51,030 nucleotides of DNA from an uncultured Bacteroidota bacterium (GTDB taxonomy: Bacteria > Bacteroidota > Bacteroidia > JABEUT01): contig CAIWVW010000043.1 in the NCBI GenBank assembly GCA_903916255.1, positions 1 through 51,030 of the forward strand, written 5' to 3'. Each line of letters starts with the position of its first letter. Within the stretch, counting starts at the first letter, position 1. Below are positions 8,926 to 17,174 of the stretch, in pieces. Below the pieces are notes generated by a model. That model did no database searches. It had not been told where the DNA came from and worked only from the letters and a program-made list of their open reading frames with translations. The position numbers and the translations under genes were made by a program.

Positions 8926-8941
8926 CCCCGAGTAATCGGGG
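8926..8941 (-). terminator. Hairpin downstream of the rhodanese gene
   Basis: CCCCGA-GTAA-TCGGGG, a perfect 6-bp stem with a 4-nt loop, 22 nt past the rhodanese stop codon. The T-run after it is weak, so termination may be partial. Confidence 0.6.
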
Positions 8942-8963
8942 TAAATATTTTCTTTATTAAAAT

Positions 8964-9260
8964 TCAGGAATTCAAATACGCCACAATTCCGCCTTGGAGG
9001 TTGTAGAGATTGGTGTAGCCCATCTTTTGCTCGAGGGCTTGTATAACAGAGGCTGAACGCATTCCGGCTTTGCAGTGCACTACCACTTTTTTGTCGCGTG
9101 AAATTTCCTGGTCTGCTCTTTGCAGTGCATCTCCCATAGGTATATTTAAACCACCTAATGATACTTCTTCCACTTCCCAGGGTTCACGCACATCAATAAG
9201 CTGGAAATCCTCGTGGGCATCCATCATTTGCTTTAACTCGGCAGGAGATACTGTTTTCAT
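8964..9260 (-). CDS. Single-domain rhodanese-like protein
   Basis: A 98-residue cytoplasmic protein, the size of a GlpE/PspE-type single rhodanese domain. It shows the LIDVREPWEV motif (about 21-30) and the active-site loop HCKAGMRSA with the sulfur-carrying Cys at about residue 63. Such proteins move sulfane sulfur from a donor such as thiosulfate to an acceptor thiol. The substrate cannot be told from the sequence. It lies just downstream of the ATP synthase genes on the same strand, but 82 nt away with no shared role evident. Confidence 0.9.
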   Translation of the reverse strand: MKTVSPAELKQMMDAHEDFQLIDVREPWEVEEVSLGGLNIPMGDALQRADQEISRDKKVVVHCKAGMRSASVIQALEQKMGYTNLYNLQGGIVAYLNS

Positions 9261-9342
9261 CAGTTTGTAAAGTTTTTAAGGTTCGTAAAGCTAATCAGCA
9301 ATTAAAGTCCTTAACTTTTTACTTTACACTCTTTACTTTTCA

Positions 9343-10245
9343 CTAATTATTAATCGCTTCCGCACCTGCCACGATTTCCAAAATTTCCTTGGTAATAGCG
9401 GCCTGACGGGCTTTATTGTAAGATAACTTGAGGCTTTTAATCATTTCAGAAGCATTATCGGTTGCTTTGTGCATAGCAGTCATACGGGCGCCATGTTCGG
9501 CAGCATACGAATCGAGCATAGAACGATAGAACCGAACTTTTAATGCATACGGAATTAAATCCTGAATGATTTGTTCCTGGTCTGGCTCGAAAATATAATC
9601 CGGCTTTAAACCTGTACCCTTTTTATCTGATTTTTTTGCAGTGTTTGCAGCAGTTGTCAAATCAAAAGGAAGCAATTGGTCGACTTTTAAAATTTGAGTG
9701 GCGGCATTCTTAAAACTATTATACACCACTTCTACCCTATCTATTTTACCTTCAGAATAGAGTTTTAATATTTCTCCTGTAAATTCAGCTACACTGGTAT
9801 AGTTTAAGCCATCCCAAAGTTCATTGCGGGTTTCCCAAACTTTGCCACCAACTCTTTTATAATAGTCGGAACCCTTTTTACCCACACAAGCCAAACTAAC
9901 ATTTCCCTTGGCTGCTTGTTCAGGATATTTTTCCTTAACCATTTGGTTAACGGCTTTAATCACATTGGCGTTGAATCCACCGCATAATCCACGGTTGGAT
10001 GTGATAACAGCTATCAAAACTTTTTCAGCCGGGCGTGATTTGGCAAAAACACCAGCTTCAGAACCGGTTGAAAGAATAAGGTTATCAAGTATTTCTTTCA
10101 GTTTGGCTTCAAAAGGACGCATTTGTATAATGGCATCCTGGGCCCTGCGCAACTTGGCTGCCGACACCATTTTCATGGCGCTGGTAATCTGTTGTGTAGA
10201 AATTACAGATGCTATTCGTATGCGTACCTCTTTTAAGTTTGGCAT
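9343..10245 (-). CDS. atpG: ATP synthase F1 subunit gamma
   Basis: A 300-residue central-stalk subunit. The N-terminal helix (LKEVRIRIASVISTQQITSAMKMVSAAKLRRAQ) and C-terminal helix (ARMTAMHKATDNASEMI...LSYNKARQAAITKEI) are the coiled coil that rotates inside the alpha3beta3 ring. The motif SNRGLCGGFN in the globular part is highly conserved. It is the last gene of the operon, 6 nt after atpA. The epsilon and beta genes that would pair with it are not in the window. Confidence 0.97.
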   Translation of the reverse strand: MPNLKEVRIRIASVISTQQITSAMKMVSAAKLRRAQDAIIQMRPFEAKLKEILDNLILSTGSEAGVFAKSRPAEKVLIAVITSNRGLCGGFNANVIKAVNQMVKEKYPEQAAKGNVSLACVGKKGSDYYKRVGGKVWETRNELWDGLNYTSVAEFTGEILKLYSEGKIDRVEVVYNSFKNAATQILKVDQLLPFDLTTAANTAKKSDKKGTGLKPDYIFEPDQEQIIQDLIPYALKVRFYRSMLDSYAAEHGARMTAMHKATDNASEMIKSLKLSYNKARQAAITKEILEIVAGAEAINN

Positions 10246-10251
10246 GACTTC

Positions 10252-11832
10252 TTACTTCTTATATTTTTTAGCTAAATCCGTTGCAATCTTTTCTAATGTT
10301 GCCACTACATCATCAGGCAGTTTACCGGCTTTTAATTCCGATAAAACATTCTTATGCTGAGCTTCCAGTATGCCCAAGTATTCGGCTTCAAATTCTTTTA
10401 CTTTATCTAATGGAACATCTCTCAACAACCCTTTGGTTCCGCAATAAATAATAGCAACTTGCTTTTCAACGGTCATTGGGGAATATTGCGCTTGTTTCAG
10501 GATTTCCACATTGCGGGAGCCTTTTTCCAACACATATTTGGTAGCGGCATCCAAATCAGAACCGAATTTGGAGAATGCTTCCAATTCGCGGTATTGAGCC
10601 TGGTCAAGTTTCAATGTACCTGCTACCTTTTTCATAGACTTAATCTGTGCATTACCACCCACACGCGATACGGAGATACCCACGTTAATTGCAGGCCTTA
10701 CACCGGCATTAAATAGGTTACTTTCCAAAAATATCTGTCCGTCGGTAATAGAGATTACATTGGTAGGGATATATGCTGATACGTCACCTGCTTGCGTTTC
10801 AATAATAGGCAATGCGGTTAATGAACCTCCGCCCTTTACCAAATGTTTGATAGATGGTGGAAGGTCATTCATATTGCTTGCAACTGATTGGTCAGCATTG
10901 ATTTTAGCGGCACGTTCCAATAAACGGGAGTGTAAATAGAACACATCACCCGGATAAGCCTCACGTCCCGGAGGGCGGCGAAGAAGCAAGGATACCTCAC
11001 GGTAAGCCACAGCTTGTTTCGACAAATCATCATAAATAATCAACGCTGCACGGCCTGTATCGCGGAAGAATTCGCCCATAGCGGCTCCTGATAGCGGAGC
11101 AAAGAACTGCATAGGTGCAGGGTCGGCAGCGCTGGCGCACACAATAATGGTATATGGTAAAGCTCCGTTTTCATCCAGAGTACGCAACACGTTAGCTACG
11201 GTAGAAGCTTTCTGGCCGATAGCTACATAAATGCAATATACAGGTTGTCCTTTTTCGTAAAATTCTTTCTGGTTGATAATGGTATCTATAGCGATAGCGG
11301 TCTTTCCGGTTTGGCGGTCGCCGATAATCAACTCCCGTTGTCCGCGCCCGATTGGAATCATCGCATCAATAGGCTTGATACCTGTTTGAAGCGGTTCATT
11401 TACAGGCTGACGGTAGATAACCCCCGGAGCTTTACGTTCCATTGGCATTTCATATAATTCGCCGGTAATAGGGCCTTTTCCATCTATTGGATTACCCATA
11501 GCATCTACAACACGGCCCAAAAGTCCTTCGCCGGCTTTAATAGAAGCAATTTTTCCGGTACGTTTTACGGTAGCGCCTTCCTTAATATCTCCGGAAGGGC
11601 CTAACAATACAAGACCTACGTTATCTTCCTCCAGGTTAAGAGCTATACCTCTTAAGCCATTATCGAACTCAACAAGCTCTCCGGCCTGAACGCTGTCCAA
11701 TCCGAAAACACGGGCAATACCGTCACCAATTTGAAGTACTGTTCCTACTTCTTCCAATTCCTTTTCGGTCTTGAATCCTGATAACTGTTCGCGTAATATT
11801 GCAGAGACTTCTGCCGGTTTTATTTCAGCCAT
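10252..11832 (-). CDS. atpA: ATP synthase F1 subunit alpha
   Basis: A 526-residue subunit of the catalytic hexamer in the cytoplasm. It carries the nucleotide-binding P-loop GDRQTGKT (about 171-178), the segment [16 protein letters not shown] and the VSRVGGNAQ region with the Arg that reaches into the beta catalytic site. Full-length for the family. It follows atpH by 13 nt and precedes atpG by 6 nt, so translation within one message is likely. Confidence 0.98.
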   Translation of the reverse strand: MAEIKPAEVSAILREQLSGFKTEKELEEVGTVLQIGDGIARVFGLDSVQAGELVEFDNGLRGIALNLEEDNVGLVLLGPSGDIKEGATVKRTGKIASIKAGEGLLGRVVDAMGNPIDGKGPITGELYEMPMERKAPGVIYRQPVNEPLQTGIKPIDAMIPIGRGQRELIIGDRQTGKTAIAIDTIINQKEFYEKGQPVYCIYVAIGQKASTVANVLRTLDENGALPYTIIVCASAADPAPMQFFAPLSGAAMGEFFRDTGRAALIIYDDLSKQAVAYREVSLLLRRPPGREAYPGDVFYLHSRLLERAAKINADQSVASNMNDLPPSIKHLVKGGGSLTALPIIETQAGDVSAYIPTNVISITDGQIFLESNLFNAGVRPAINVGISVSRVGGNAQIKSMKKVAGTLKLDQAQYRELEAFSKFGSDLDAATKYVLEKGSRNVEILKQAQYSPMTVEKQVAIIYCGTKGLLRDVPLDKVKEFEAEYLGILEAQHKNVLSELKAGKLPDDVVATLEKIATDLAKKYKK

Positions 11833-11845
11833 ATCTATTTGATAA

Positions 11846-12394
11846 TTAATTTAATATATGCGTTTGATTAAAGTTTTTATTTAATTGTTTCAGTTGTTTC
11901 AGCACACTCATATCTGCTTGCCTGTTTCCAACTGTAAGCACAAACCCGCCAATAATTTTCGGGTCCGTTTTTTCAACTAATTCTATGGTAGCCTTCAGGT
12001 GATTTGTGAGTATGGAAATCATCTTTTTGCGGGTAGGCTCATCTAATTTTGTGGCCGATGTGATTACAACCGTGCTCACATTCTTAACTGTTTTATACTG
12101 GTCGATAAATTCTTCAGCTATCTTATCTAAATAAGATTCCCTTTTGTTTTTGGCCAGAAGTACTAAAAATTTATCGGTTATTTCACCCACTTCGCCTTTT
12201 AATACCGTTTTAAACGTGCTTATTTTCTTATCAGTCTTAATTAAGGGGCTTTGGAGTAATAAATGAAAGTCGTTTATTTTGCACAAATTCAGCAATTTGC
12301 GCATATCGCTATACACTTCATCCATCTTGTTATCTTCGGTAGCAAGCTGCATAAGAGACTTAGCGTAGCGGAATGCAATAGATGACTTGGCCAT
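11846..12394 (-). CDS. atpH: ATP synthase F1 subunit delta
   Basis: A 182-residue peripheral-stalk protein. It shows the N-terminal six-helix bundle start ([14 protein letters not shown]) and the C-terminal motif [21 protein letters not shown], typical of the delta/OSCP family. It links the alpha N-termini to subunit b. It lies 8 nt after atpF, between atpF and atpA as in most bacterial operons. Confidence 0.96.
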   Translation of the reverse strand: MAKSSIAFRYAKSLMQLATEDNKMDEVYSDMRKLLNLCKINDFHLLLQSPLIKTDKKISTFKTVLKGEVGEITDKFLVLLAKNKRESYLDKIAEEFIDQYKTVKNVSTVVITSATKLDEPTRKKMISILTNHLKATIELVEKTDPKIIGGFVLTVGNRQADMSVLKQLKQLNKNFNQTHILN

Positions 12395-12402
12395 GGTATC
12401 TG

Positions 12403-12897
12403 TTAGTTAAGGGTAACGTCGTTTAATAAACTGTTTACCAACGCTTTTTGTTTTTCATCCGATGAAAGCTCCGTGCGCAATATTTTTTCGGCAATTTCCA
12501 AAGAAAGTTTGGCAACCTGGCTCTTCATTTCGTCAATAGCAGCCATTTTTTCACTTTGAATGACCTCACGGGCGCTTTGCATAATCTTTTCTGCTTCTTT
12601 TTGTGATGCTGCCTTTGCTTCACCAATAATACTTTCTTTGGTATCGCGGGCTTCTTTCAAAAGCTTGTCACGTTCATTGCGGGCTTCCATAAGGATGGCT
12701 TCGTTGCTGGCTTGAAGTGCCTGCATTTCTGCTTTTGCTTTTTCAGCGGAATCCAACGCATCTTGTATGGATGTTTCTCTTTCCTTTAAAGATTTAAGGA
12801 TTGGCTTCCAAGCCATTTTGCGGAGCAGGAGAAACACTACCAAAAAGGTAAGTGTCATCCAGAATATGAGCCCGATTGAAGGTACTATAAGGTCCAT
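12403..12897 (-). CDS. atpF: ATP synthase F0 subunit b
   Basis: A 164-residue peripheral-stalk subunit with one N-terminal transmembrane helix (GLIFWMTLTFLVVFLLLRKM, about 8-27) followed by a long charged, Ala-rich coiled coil (KSLKERETSIQDALDSAEKAK onward). Only one b-type gene is present, so a b2 homodimer is expected. A 122-nt gap with a strong hairpin separates it from atpE, in contrast to the tight spacing of the following genes. Confidence 0.96.
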   Translation of the reverse strand: MDLIVPSIGLIFWMTLTFLVVFLLLRKMAWKPILKSLKERETSIQDALDSAEKAKAEMQALQASNEAILMEARNERDKLLKEARDTKESIIGEAKAASQKEAEKIMQSAREVIQSEKMAAIDEMKSQVAKLSLEIAEKILRTELSSDEKQKALVNSLLNDVTLN

Positions 12898-12974
12898 TGC
12901 GAGTTATGATTTATAAGTTATGGGTTATAATCGTATTGATTCCTAATTCCTGATTTTTAATTTGTAATTGAAGT

Positions 12975-13005
12975 TCCGGAGACCAACCAACCGTCAGTCT
13001 CCGGA
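12975..13005. promoter_or_regulatory. Intercistronic hairpin between atpE and atpF
   Basis: TCCGGAGAC (12975-12983) pairs exactly with GTCTCCGGA (12997-13005) around a 13-nt loop, right after the atpE stop codon. There is no T-run on the minus strand, so it looks more like an RNA stabiliser or processing element than a full terminator. Confidence 0.55.
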
Positions 13006-13019
13006 GTTCAAAATAGCAA

Positions 13020-13292
<273 letters not shown>

Positions 13293-13323
13293 TTATTTAT
13301 TTAGAGTTAAAGAATCCGAGTTA

Positions 13324-13410
13324 AATATCGAATAATGAATAATGAATGTCGAACTATTGGACTATTCATCCCTTTGGTATTCGATATTTTATATTCGTTA
13401 TTCATTATTC
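13324..13410. repeat. Inverted repeats in the atpB-atpE gap
   Basis: AATATCGAAT (13324-13333) pairs with ATTCGATATT (13379-13388), and GAATAATGAATAA (13330-13342) pairs with TTATTCATTATTC (13398-13410). The left arms overlap, so the two pairings compete. The sequence is AT-rich and made of repeated TAATGAA words. Confidence 0.6.
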
Positions 13411-14487
13411 CTAGTGATGCTCTGCTTCTTCCGTTGCCATTCCAAAGTATATAGCCGAGAGTAAGGTAAACACATACGCCTGTATGAGTGATACCAACAC
13501 GTCTAGCAGCAACATACCTGCCGAAAAAGCAACTGAAAACACAGATGTTAAATATCCTGCAAAGTGCCCCCATAAACCTCCGAAGATAAATATGAGTGCA
13601 AAAAACGAAAGCGCTACAATGTGGCCGGCAAGCATATTGGCAAATATCCGGATAAGGAGCGTGAAGGGTTTTAAAATAATACCAAGAGTTTCGATAGGGC
13701 CTAAAATAGAAATTTTAACCCAAGCCGGAACGCCGGGCATCCATAAGGTATGGCCCCAATAGGTTTTGCCGCTATTAGCCATCATTACTATAAAAGTAAA
13801 GCAAGCCAGAGTTGTTGTAACTGCAATGTTGCCGGTTACATTTGCTCCTCCTGGGAAGAACGGAACAAGGCCTAATATATTCATCAACAATATAAAGAAG
13901 AATAAAGTCAGCAGGAAAGGCATGAACTTTTCATATTTTTTCGGGCCGATACTTGGAATGGCTAAATCATCGCGTACAAATACAATAATAGGTTCAAAAA
14001 ATGACTGGATTCCTTTAGGTGCACCCGTTCCTCTTTTGCTATACCCCCTTGAAACGGCAGTCATAATCAGTAATAAAAGCAGCCCGGAAAGTACAATAGT
14101 AGTTGCCGTTTTAGTCAATGAAAAATCCCAAAGCTTGGCGGTATCTTCTTTATTTACAGAACCATCAGCATTGGCAACCACAATATGTTCTCCGTTTAGT
14201 TTATATCCATTATATATTGCGCCATCATCCAGCTTATTGGAACAGAACACAGCAAAACCGTGGTTAGATGAATACAAAATAATGGGAAGCGGAATAGAAT
14301 AATCGCCTGCCACGTGCCAGCTGTGAGCATCACTGACGTGCTCCAGAATCATATCACCTGCGTTGAAAGATTTGCCTTTTTCATCTCCTGCAAAAACGGC
14401 AGACGGAACGGCAAAAAGCAGGGCAAGGATAAAAGTTAAACGCTTAATACTTAAAAATCTCTTAAAATCAGACACTTGTATGTTCAT
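13411..14487 (-). CDS. atpB: ATP synthase F0 subunit a, with signal peptide and periplasmic domain
   Basis: A 358-residue subunit, about 90 residues longer than the E. coli protein. The N-terminus is a signal peptide (RLTFILALLFAVPSAVFA, cleavage near residue 33), then a ~90-residue hydrophilic domain (about 34-118) before the first core helix. The proton channel core is intact: the essential Arg is at about residue 280 in FTLLIRIFANMLAGH, with a Glu in the preceding GPIETLG segment. This form is usual in Bacteroidota. It is the first gene of the operon; no atpI precedes it, and a good promoter lies 39 nt upstream. Confidence 0.96.
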   Translation of the reverse strand: MNIQVSDFKRFLSIKRLTFILALLFAVPSAVFAGDEKGKSFNAGDMILEHVSDAHSWHVAGDYSIPLPIILYSSNHGFAVFCSNKLDDGAIYNGYKLNGEHIVVANADGSVNKEDTAKLWDFSLTKTATTIVLSGLLLLLIMTAVSRGYSKRGTGAPKGIQSFFEPIIVFVRDDLAIPSIGPKKYEKFMPFLLTLFFFILLMNILGLVPFFPGGANVTGNIAVTTTLACFTFIVMMANSGKTYWGHTLWMPGVPAWVKISILGPIETLGIILKPFTLLIRIFANMLAGHIVALSFFALIFIFGGLWGHFAGYLTSVFSVAFSAGMLLLDVLVSLIQAYVFTLLSAIYFGMATEEAEHH

Positions 14488-14525
14488 TTTAACGGCTTTT
14501 TGGCCTCTTTTTTTGAAATTCGCTG

Positions 14526-14533
14526 CAAATATA
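14526..14533 (-). promoter_or_regulatory. -7 box of the ATP synthase operon
   Basis: TATATTTG on the minus strand, 38 nt before the atpB ATG. No clear -33 TTTG is seen at the usual distance. Confidence 0.65.
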
Positions 14534-14674
14534 GATTATTTCCACATTAACGATTTCGAAATGTGAATAAGTTTTGAAAACAATGCAAACTAATTTTCCC
14601 CTTCAAAAAGCCACCCAATAGAAATATGATTTAAATTGCCTAACCAAATTTATCTTTACAGAATTGTAGATTCA

Positions 14675-15160
14675 ATGAGAACCAAGCTTTTCTTAATTTT
14701 CTTATTATTTTGTGGAATTACATGCCAAGCGCAGATAAGTGACTCAATTCGAAAGATAAAGCAACTATTACAAGGCACTTGGGTTGATAGCCTAAGGCCT
14801 GATAACTATTATTCATTTAGTGACTCAGAGATTACAATTGGATATTCTGATTTAAATAACAGCGATTCTAATGGAAATGCTTTTTCCGTATCAATTTGGC
14901 GCTACAAAATTGATACTTTTAGTATGAAAACATCCTATATCATAACGGATTTGGAAGGCAAAAAAACAAAATACCCGCCTTGTAAAGATTATTATATTTC
15001 AGCTTTAATTCCAAACTTTAAAGATACGGTTAAAGAGGAATCATTAGATGCGCCGCCAAGAGACAGATTTAGGGCAGATTTCTATCTTCATATTAAAAAT
15101 AGACTTTACTTGTATTTTAATTTTTCTGAATTTGAAGTTAATCTAATAAGAAGGGAATAA
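14675..15160 (+). CDS. Hypothetical exported protein
   Basis: A 161-residue protein from the ATG at 14675. This start is preferred over the one 39 nt upstream (14636) because it gives a clean signal peptide, MRTKLFLIFLLFCGITCQA, followed by Gln. The mature part looks like a small beta-sandwich or lipocalin-like domain: GTWVDSLRPDNYYSFSDSEITI, then IWRYKIDTFSMKTSYIITDLEGKK. That pattern resembles Bacteroidota proteins describing a 'threshold and display' fold, but I do not recognise the family. A near-match -7 box (TATCTTTA, 14651-14658) precedes it. It is a single gene between the ATP synthase promoter and the MNT/HEPN pair. Confidence 0.65.
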   Translation: MRTKLFLIFLLFCGITCQAQISDSIRKIKQLLQGTWVDSLRPDNYYSFSDSEITIGYSDLNNSDSNGNAFSVSIWRYKIDTFSMKTSYIITDLEGKKTKYPPCKDYYISALIPNFKDTVKEESLDAPPRDRFRADFYLHIKNRLYLYFNFSEFEVNLIRRE

Positions 15161-15191
15161 TTCCAATTTTTAACTTCCAAAATAATTTCCC

Positions 15192-15199
15192 TACCTTTG
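15192..15199 (+). promoter_or_regulatory. -7 box of the MNT/HEPN pair, leaderless arrangement
   Basis: TACCTTTG ends 4 nt before the ATG at 15204, so the transcript should start at or beside the start codon. A later start is excluded because the catalytic GS motif begins at residue 27 and the next Met lies inside it. Confidence 0.6.
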
Positions 15200-15203
15200 C
15201 ATT

Positions 15204-15521
15204 ATGGTATCCCAATCAGTTAGTGCTATTATAAAAACAACGGTACACTCCATTATTCCAGATGCGAGGGTGGTATTGTTTGGCTCTATGGTTCGTGGAG
15301 ATAATGTAAAAAACAGCGATTACGACTTATTGATTGTAACTAAAGATACTATTCCCGTAAAGGAAAAAATAGGTTGGATGGGTAGGTTGCACGGGGCATT
15401 AGTAAATGCATTGGATGCACCGGTTGATGTATTACTAAATAGCGAAGAAGAAGTGCAGCAAAAAAAACAACTTGTTGGCCATATTGTACGTTTGGCTATG
15501 AAAGAGGGATTGGAATTATGA
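15204..15521 (+). CDS. MNT-type minimal nucleotidyltransferase
   Basis: A 105-residue protein of the minimal nucleotidyltransferase family (pol beta superfamily). The signature GSMVRGDNVKNSDYDLLIV has the Gly-Ser pair at 27-28 and the two metal-binding Asp residues at 39 and 41. In MNT/HEPN gene pairs the MNT protein usually acts as antitoxin and in studied cases transfers AMP to the HEPN partner. Its stop codon overlaps the start of the HEPN gene in an ATGA junction, so the two are translationally coupled. The catalytic residues look intact. Confidence 0.88.
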   Translation: MVSQSVSAIIKTTVHSIIPDARVVLFGSMVRGDNVKNSDYDLLIVTKDTIPVKEKIGWMGRLHGALVNALDAPVDVLLNSEEEVQQKKQLVGHIVRLAMKEGLEL

Positions 15522-15907
15522 CTCCGGAAGGCAAAGATTATATTCAAAAACTCATTACAAAAGCCGAGAATGACCTTCAAGCGGCAGAAAACCTGATTCA
15601 TTCTAAACCTCAAGTCTTAGATGCCGCTTGTTTTCATTGCCAACAATGTGCCGAGAAATATCTTAAAGCCTTCCTGTTTTCAAAGGGTGTTGATTTTGAC
15701 AAAATTCATGACATAAAAAAACTTCAGGGTGATTGTGCTAAAATCGATAAAGAATTTCTTTCCCTCAATTTCGAAAATCTTGATGTATATGCAGTGGAAG
15801 CGCGTTATGCGGATAACTTTCTTTTGCCTGAACTTTCAGAAGCGGAAAAATACTTTGAAATTGCAAGGCAAATTAAGGAGTTGGTTCTTGCAAAGCTGAA
15901 ACCATAA
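15518..15907 (+). CDS. HEPN-domain protein, partner of the MNT gene
   Basis: A 129-residue all-helical protein. The segment CFHCQQCAEKYLKAFLFSKG (about 33-52) followed by HDIKKL is characteristic of HEPN proteins encoded next to MNT genes. The RNase motif R-x4-6-H of toxic HEPN proteins is not seen: the Arg in EARYADNF is not followed by a His at that distance. It may therefore be a non-RNase or inactive HEPN, or use another mechanism. It begins within the last codons of the MNT gene. Copy 1 of the 127-bp repeat follows 29 nt after its stop. Confidence 0.85.
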   Translation: MTPEGKDYIQKLITKAENDLQAAENLIHSKPQVLDAACFHCQQCAEKYLKAFLFSKGVDFDKIHDIKKLQGDCAKIDKEFLSLNFENLDVYAVEARYADNFLLPELSEAEKYFEIARQIKELVLAKLKP

Positions 15908-15936
15908 AGTTTTCCATTTTTATTGCATTTGCCACC

Positions 15937-16063
15937 CATTTGCCTGCCACTAAAAATGTCCAAAAAACCTGCTAAACCCGGACATGGCTTCAAAGCCCTA
16001 TCCGGTATGGTCTAGATGGCAATTTCCATATTTCCGAATACACGAAAAACCCGGACATTTCAC
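15937..16063 (-). repeat. 127-bp dispersed repeat, copy 1
   Basis: Read on the minus strand, this aligns end to end with 42693-42819 on the plus strand. Both are exactly 127 nt. Shared blocks in order include TGAAATGTCCGGGTTTTTCG, GTATT, CATCTA, CCATAC, GGCTTTGA, CATGTCC and GGACATTTTTAGTG, with variable sequence between them. The ends carry AAATGTCC and GGACATTT as inverted words. Similarity stops sharply at both ends and no target-site duplication is obvious. It lies between the HEPN gene and the DUF4399 lipoprotein gene. Confidence 0.85.
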
Positions 16064-16103
16064 AGAAAGGAATTCTGCGGAAAAATCATTCCTTAAAATA
16101 ACC

Positions 16104-16111
16104 TATATTTG
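16104..16111 (+). promoter_or_regulatory. -7 box of the DUF4399 lipoprotein gene
   Basis: TATATTTG matches TAnnTTTG, 23 nt before the ATG at 16135. Confidence 0.65.
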
Positions 16112-16134
16112 CACCTCGAACAAAACTCAAACCT

Positions 16135-16581
16135 ATGAAAACCGCTTTTTTACTTCCAGCTGCATTATTTATTACTATGGTGGCTTGCAACCAACCTAAA
16201 AGTACAGATACTACTTCATCCCAAATTAGTACAACTACTAATGCCGATATGGGTGTGTATTTTGTAAACCTGAAAAATGGCGACACCGTAAAATCACCGG
16301 TTATTGTTCAAATGGGAGTAAAAGGCAAAACAGTGGCGCCTATGGGCACTATGGATTCAACAAAAGGCCACCATCATTTAATTATAGATGGTAGTTTTGT
16401 AGAAAAAGGCCAGGTAGTTACCAAAGACTCTACTCACTTGCATTTTGGCAAGGGTCAAACTGTGGATACCCTTAAGTTGAGCCCCGGAACACATACGCTT
16501 ACTTTACAGTTTGCCGATGGCGCACATCAATCATATGGCAAAGACTGGAGCAATACCATTACTATAGTTGTAAAACAATAA
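16135..16581 (+). CDS. DUF4399-domain lipoprotein
   Basis: A 148-residue lipoprotein with lipobox TMVAC (Cys about residue 18). The mature domain matches DUF4399 by its ordered motifs: VYFVNLKNGDTVKSPVIV, the early M/GxKG segment, KGHHHLIID (about 79-87), HLHFGKGQT (about 102-110) and LSPGTHTLTLQFADG (about 116-130). The clustered His residues suggest a metal site, which is an inference. The function of the family is unknown; members are periplasmic or outer-membrane anchored. It has its own promoter. Confidence 0.85.
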   Translation: MKTAFLLPAALFITMVACNQPKSTDTTSSQISTTTNADMGVYFVNLKNGDTVKSPVIVQMGVKGKTVAPMGTMDSTKGHHHLIIDGSFVEKGQVVTKDSTHLHFGKGQTVDTLKLSPGTHTLTLQFADGAHQSYGKDWSNTITIVVKQ

Positions 16582-16613
16582 TAGCGGCCGACAGCTTTTG
16601 GCTATTTTGCTTC

Positions 16614-17069
16614 ATGTTTATACGCTTTTCACCTAAAAATGGGCTATTACTCTTAGTTCTTAGCTCTTCATTCTTAGCTTTCACAAGCTGTTCTCCTAAA
16701 ATAAAACTGGGCATTTGGGCAAAAAGGCATACCGATGCAGCTACAGCACTTGGCACATGGGCGGCAAACAATCCAATCGATGCAGCCGGATTGTTAAATA
16801 TCGATTGCACCGACCGAAAACAATTCAAGAAAAAAATAACCGACGCACTAAATAGCCCCGCAACGGAACAAGCATCTCAACATAGCGAATACGACGTTCG
16901 CCAACATAATTATCATTATGGAACTGCGTCTTCGGGTGGAAATTCAAGAGATGGATTTGCTGATTGGTGCCGCAAATATCCAAAAGCAGCTAAAACATTA
17001 CGTGGGCATGCCAAAGCCCTTTGCAAAACCGGGTTAGGAATTTTAAATGGTACCTATAAAATAGATTAA
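16614..17069 (+). CDS. Hypothetical lipoprotein
   Basis: A 151-residue protein with a lipobox AFTSC (Cys about residue 26). The mature part has a short IWAKRHTDAATALGTWAANNPIDAA segment, a His/Tyr-rich linker (EYDVRQHNYHYG) and a basic C-terminal part with Cys residues (WCRKYPKAAKTLRGHAKALC). No family is recognised. The signal peptide is encoded by repeated TTCTTAGC/CTTAGTTC-like words similar to those in nearby gene-free DNA. It follows the DUF4399 gene by 32 nt and may share its transcript. A strong hairpin terminator follows. Confidence 0.7.
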   Translation: MFIRFSPKNGLLLLVLSSSFLAFTSCSPKIKLGIWAKRHTDAATALGTWAANNPIDAAGLLNIDCTDRKQFKKKITDALNSPATEQASQHSEYDVRQHNYHYGTASSGGNSRDGFADWCRKYPKAAKTLRGHAKALCKTGLGILNGTYKID

Positions 17070-17115
17070 ACTGCCTGCCCTAAACCCCTAAGGGGGCTGG
17101 TCTTACCACAAAAAA

Positions 17116-17142
17116 TTAGTCCCGCCTATTTAGCGGGACTAA
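17116..17142. terminator. Bidirectional hairpin terminator
   Basis: TTAGTCCCGC / GCGGGACTAA, a perfect 10-bp stem with a 7-nt loop, preceded by AAAAA. It lies between the convergent lipoprotein and HTH-protein genes. A second small palindrome (CCCCTAAGGGG) lies just upstream. Confidence 0.85.
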
Positions 17143-17174
17143 CAATTTTGGTTAATTATTAATTACACGAAAAT

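Noticed and set aside
13766-14302. 178-codon plus-strand frame opposite atpB
   Set aside because: Antisense shadow of a well-conserved gene, without motifs or promoter.
14636-14674. Upstream ATG at 14636 as the start of the exported protein
   Set aside because: It would put 13 extra residues before a clean signal peptide and overlaps the likely promoter; 14675 fits better.
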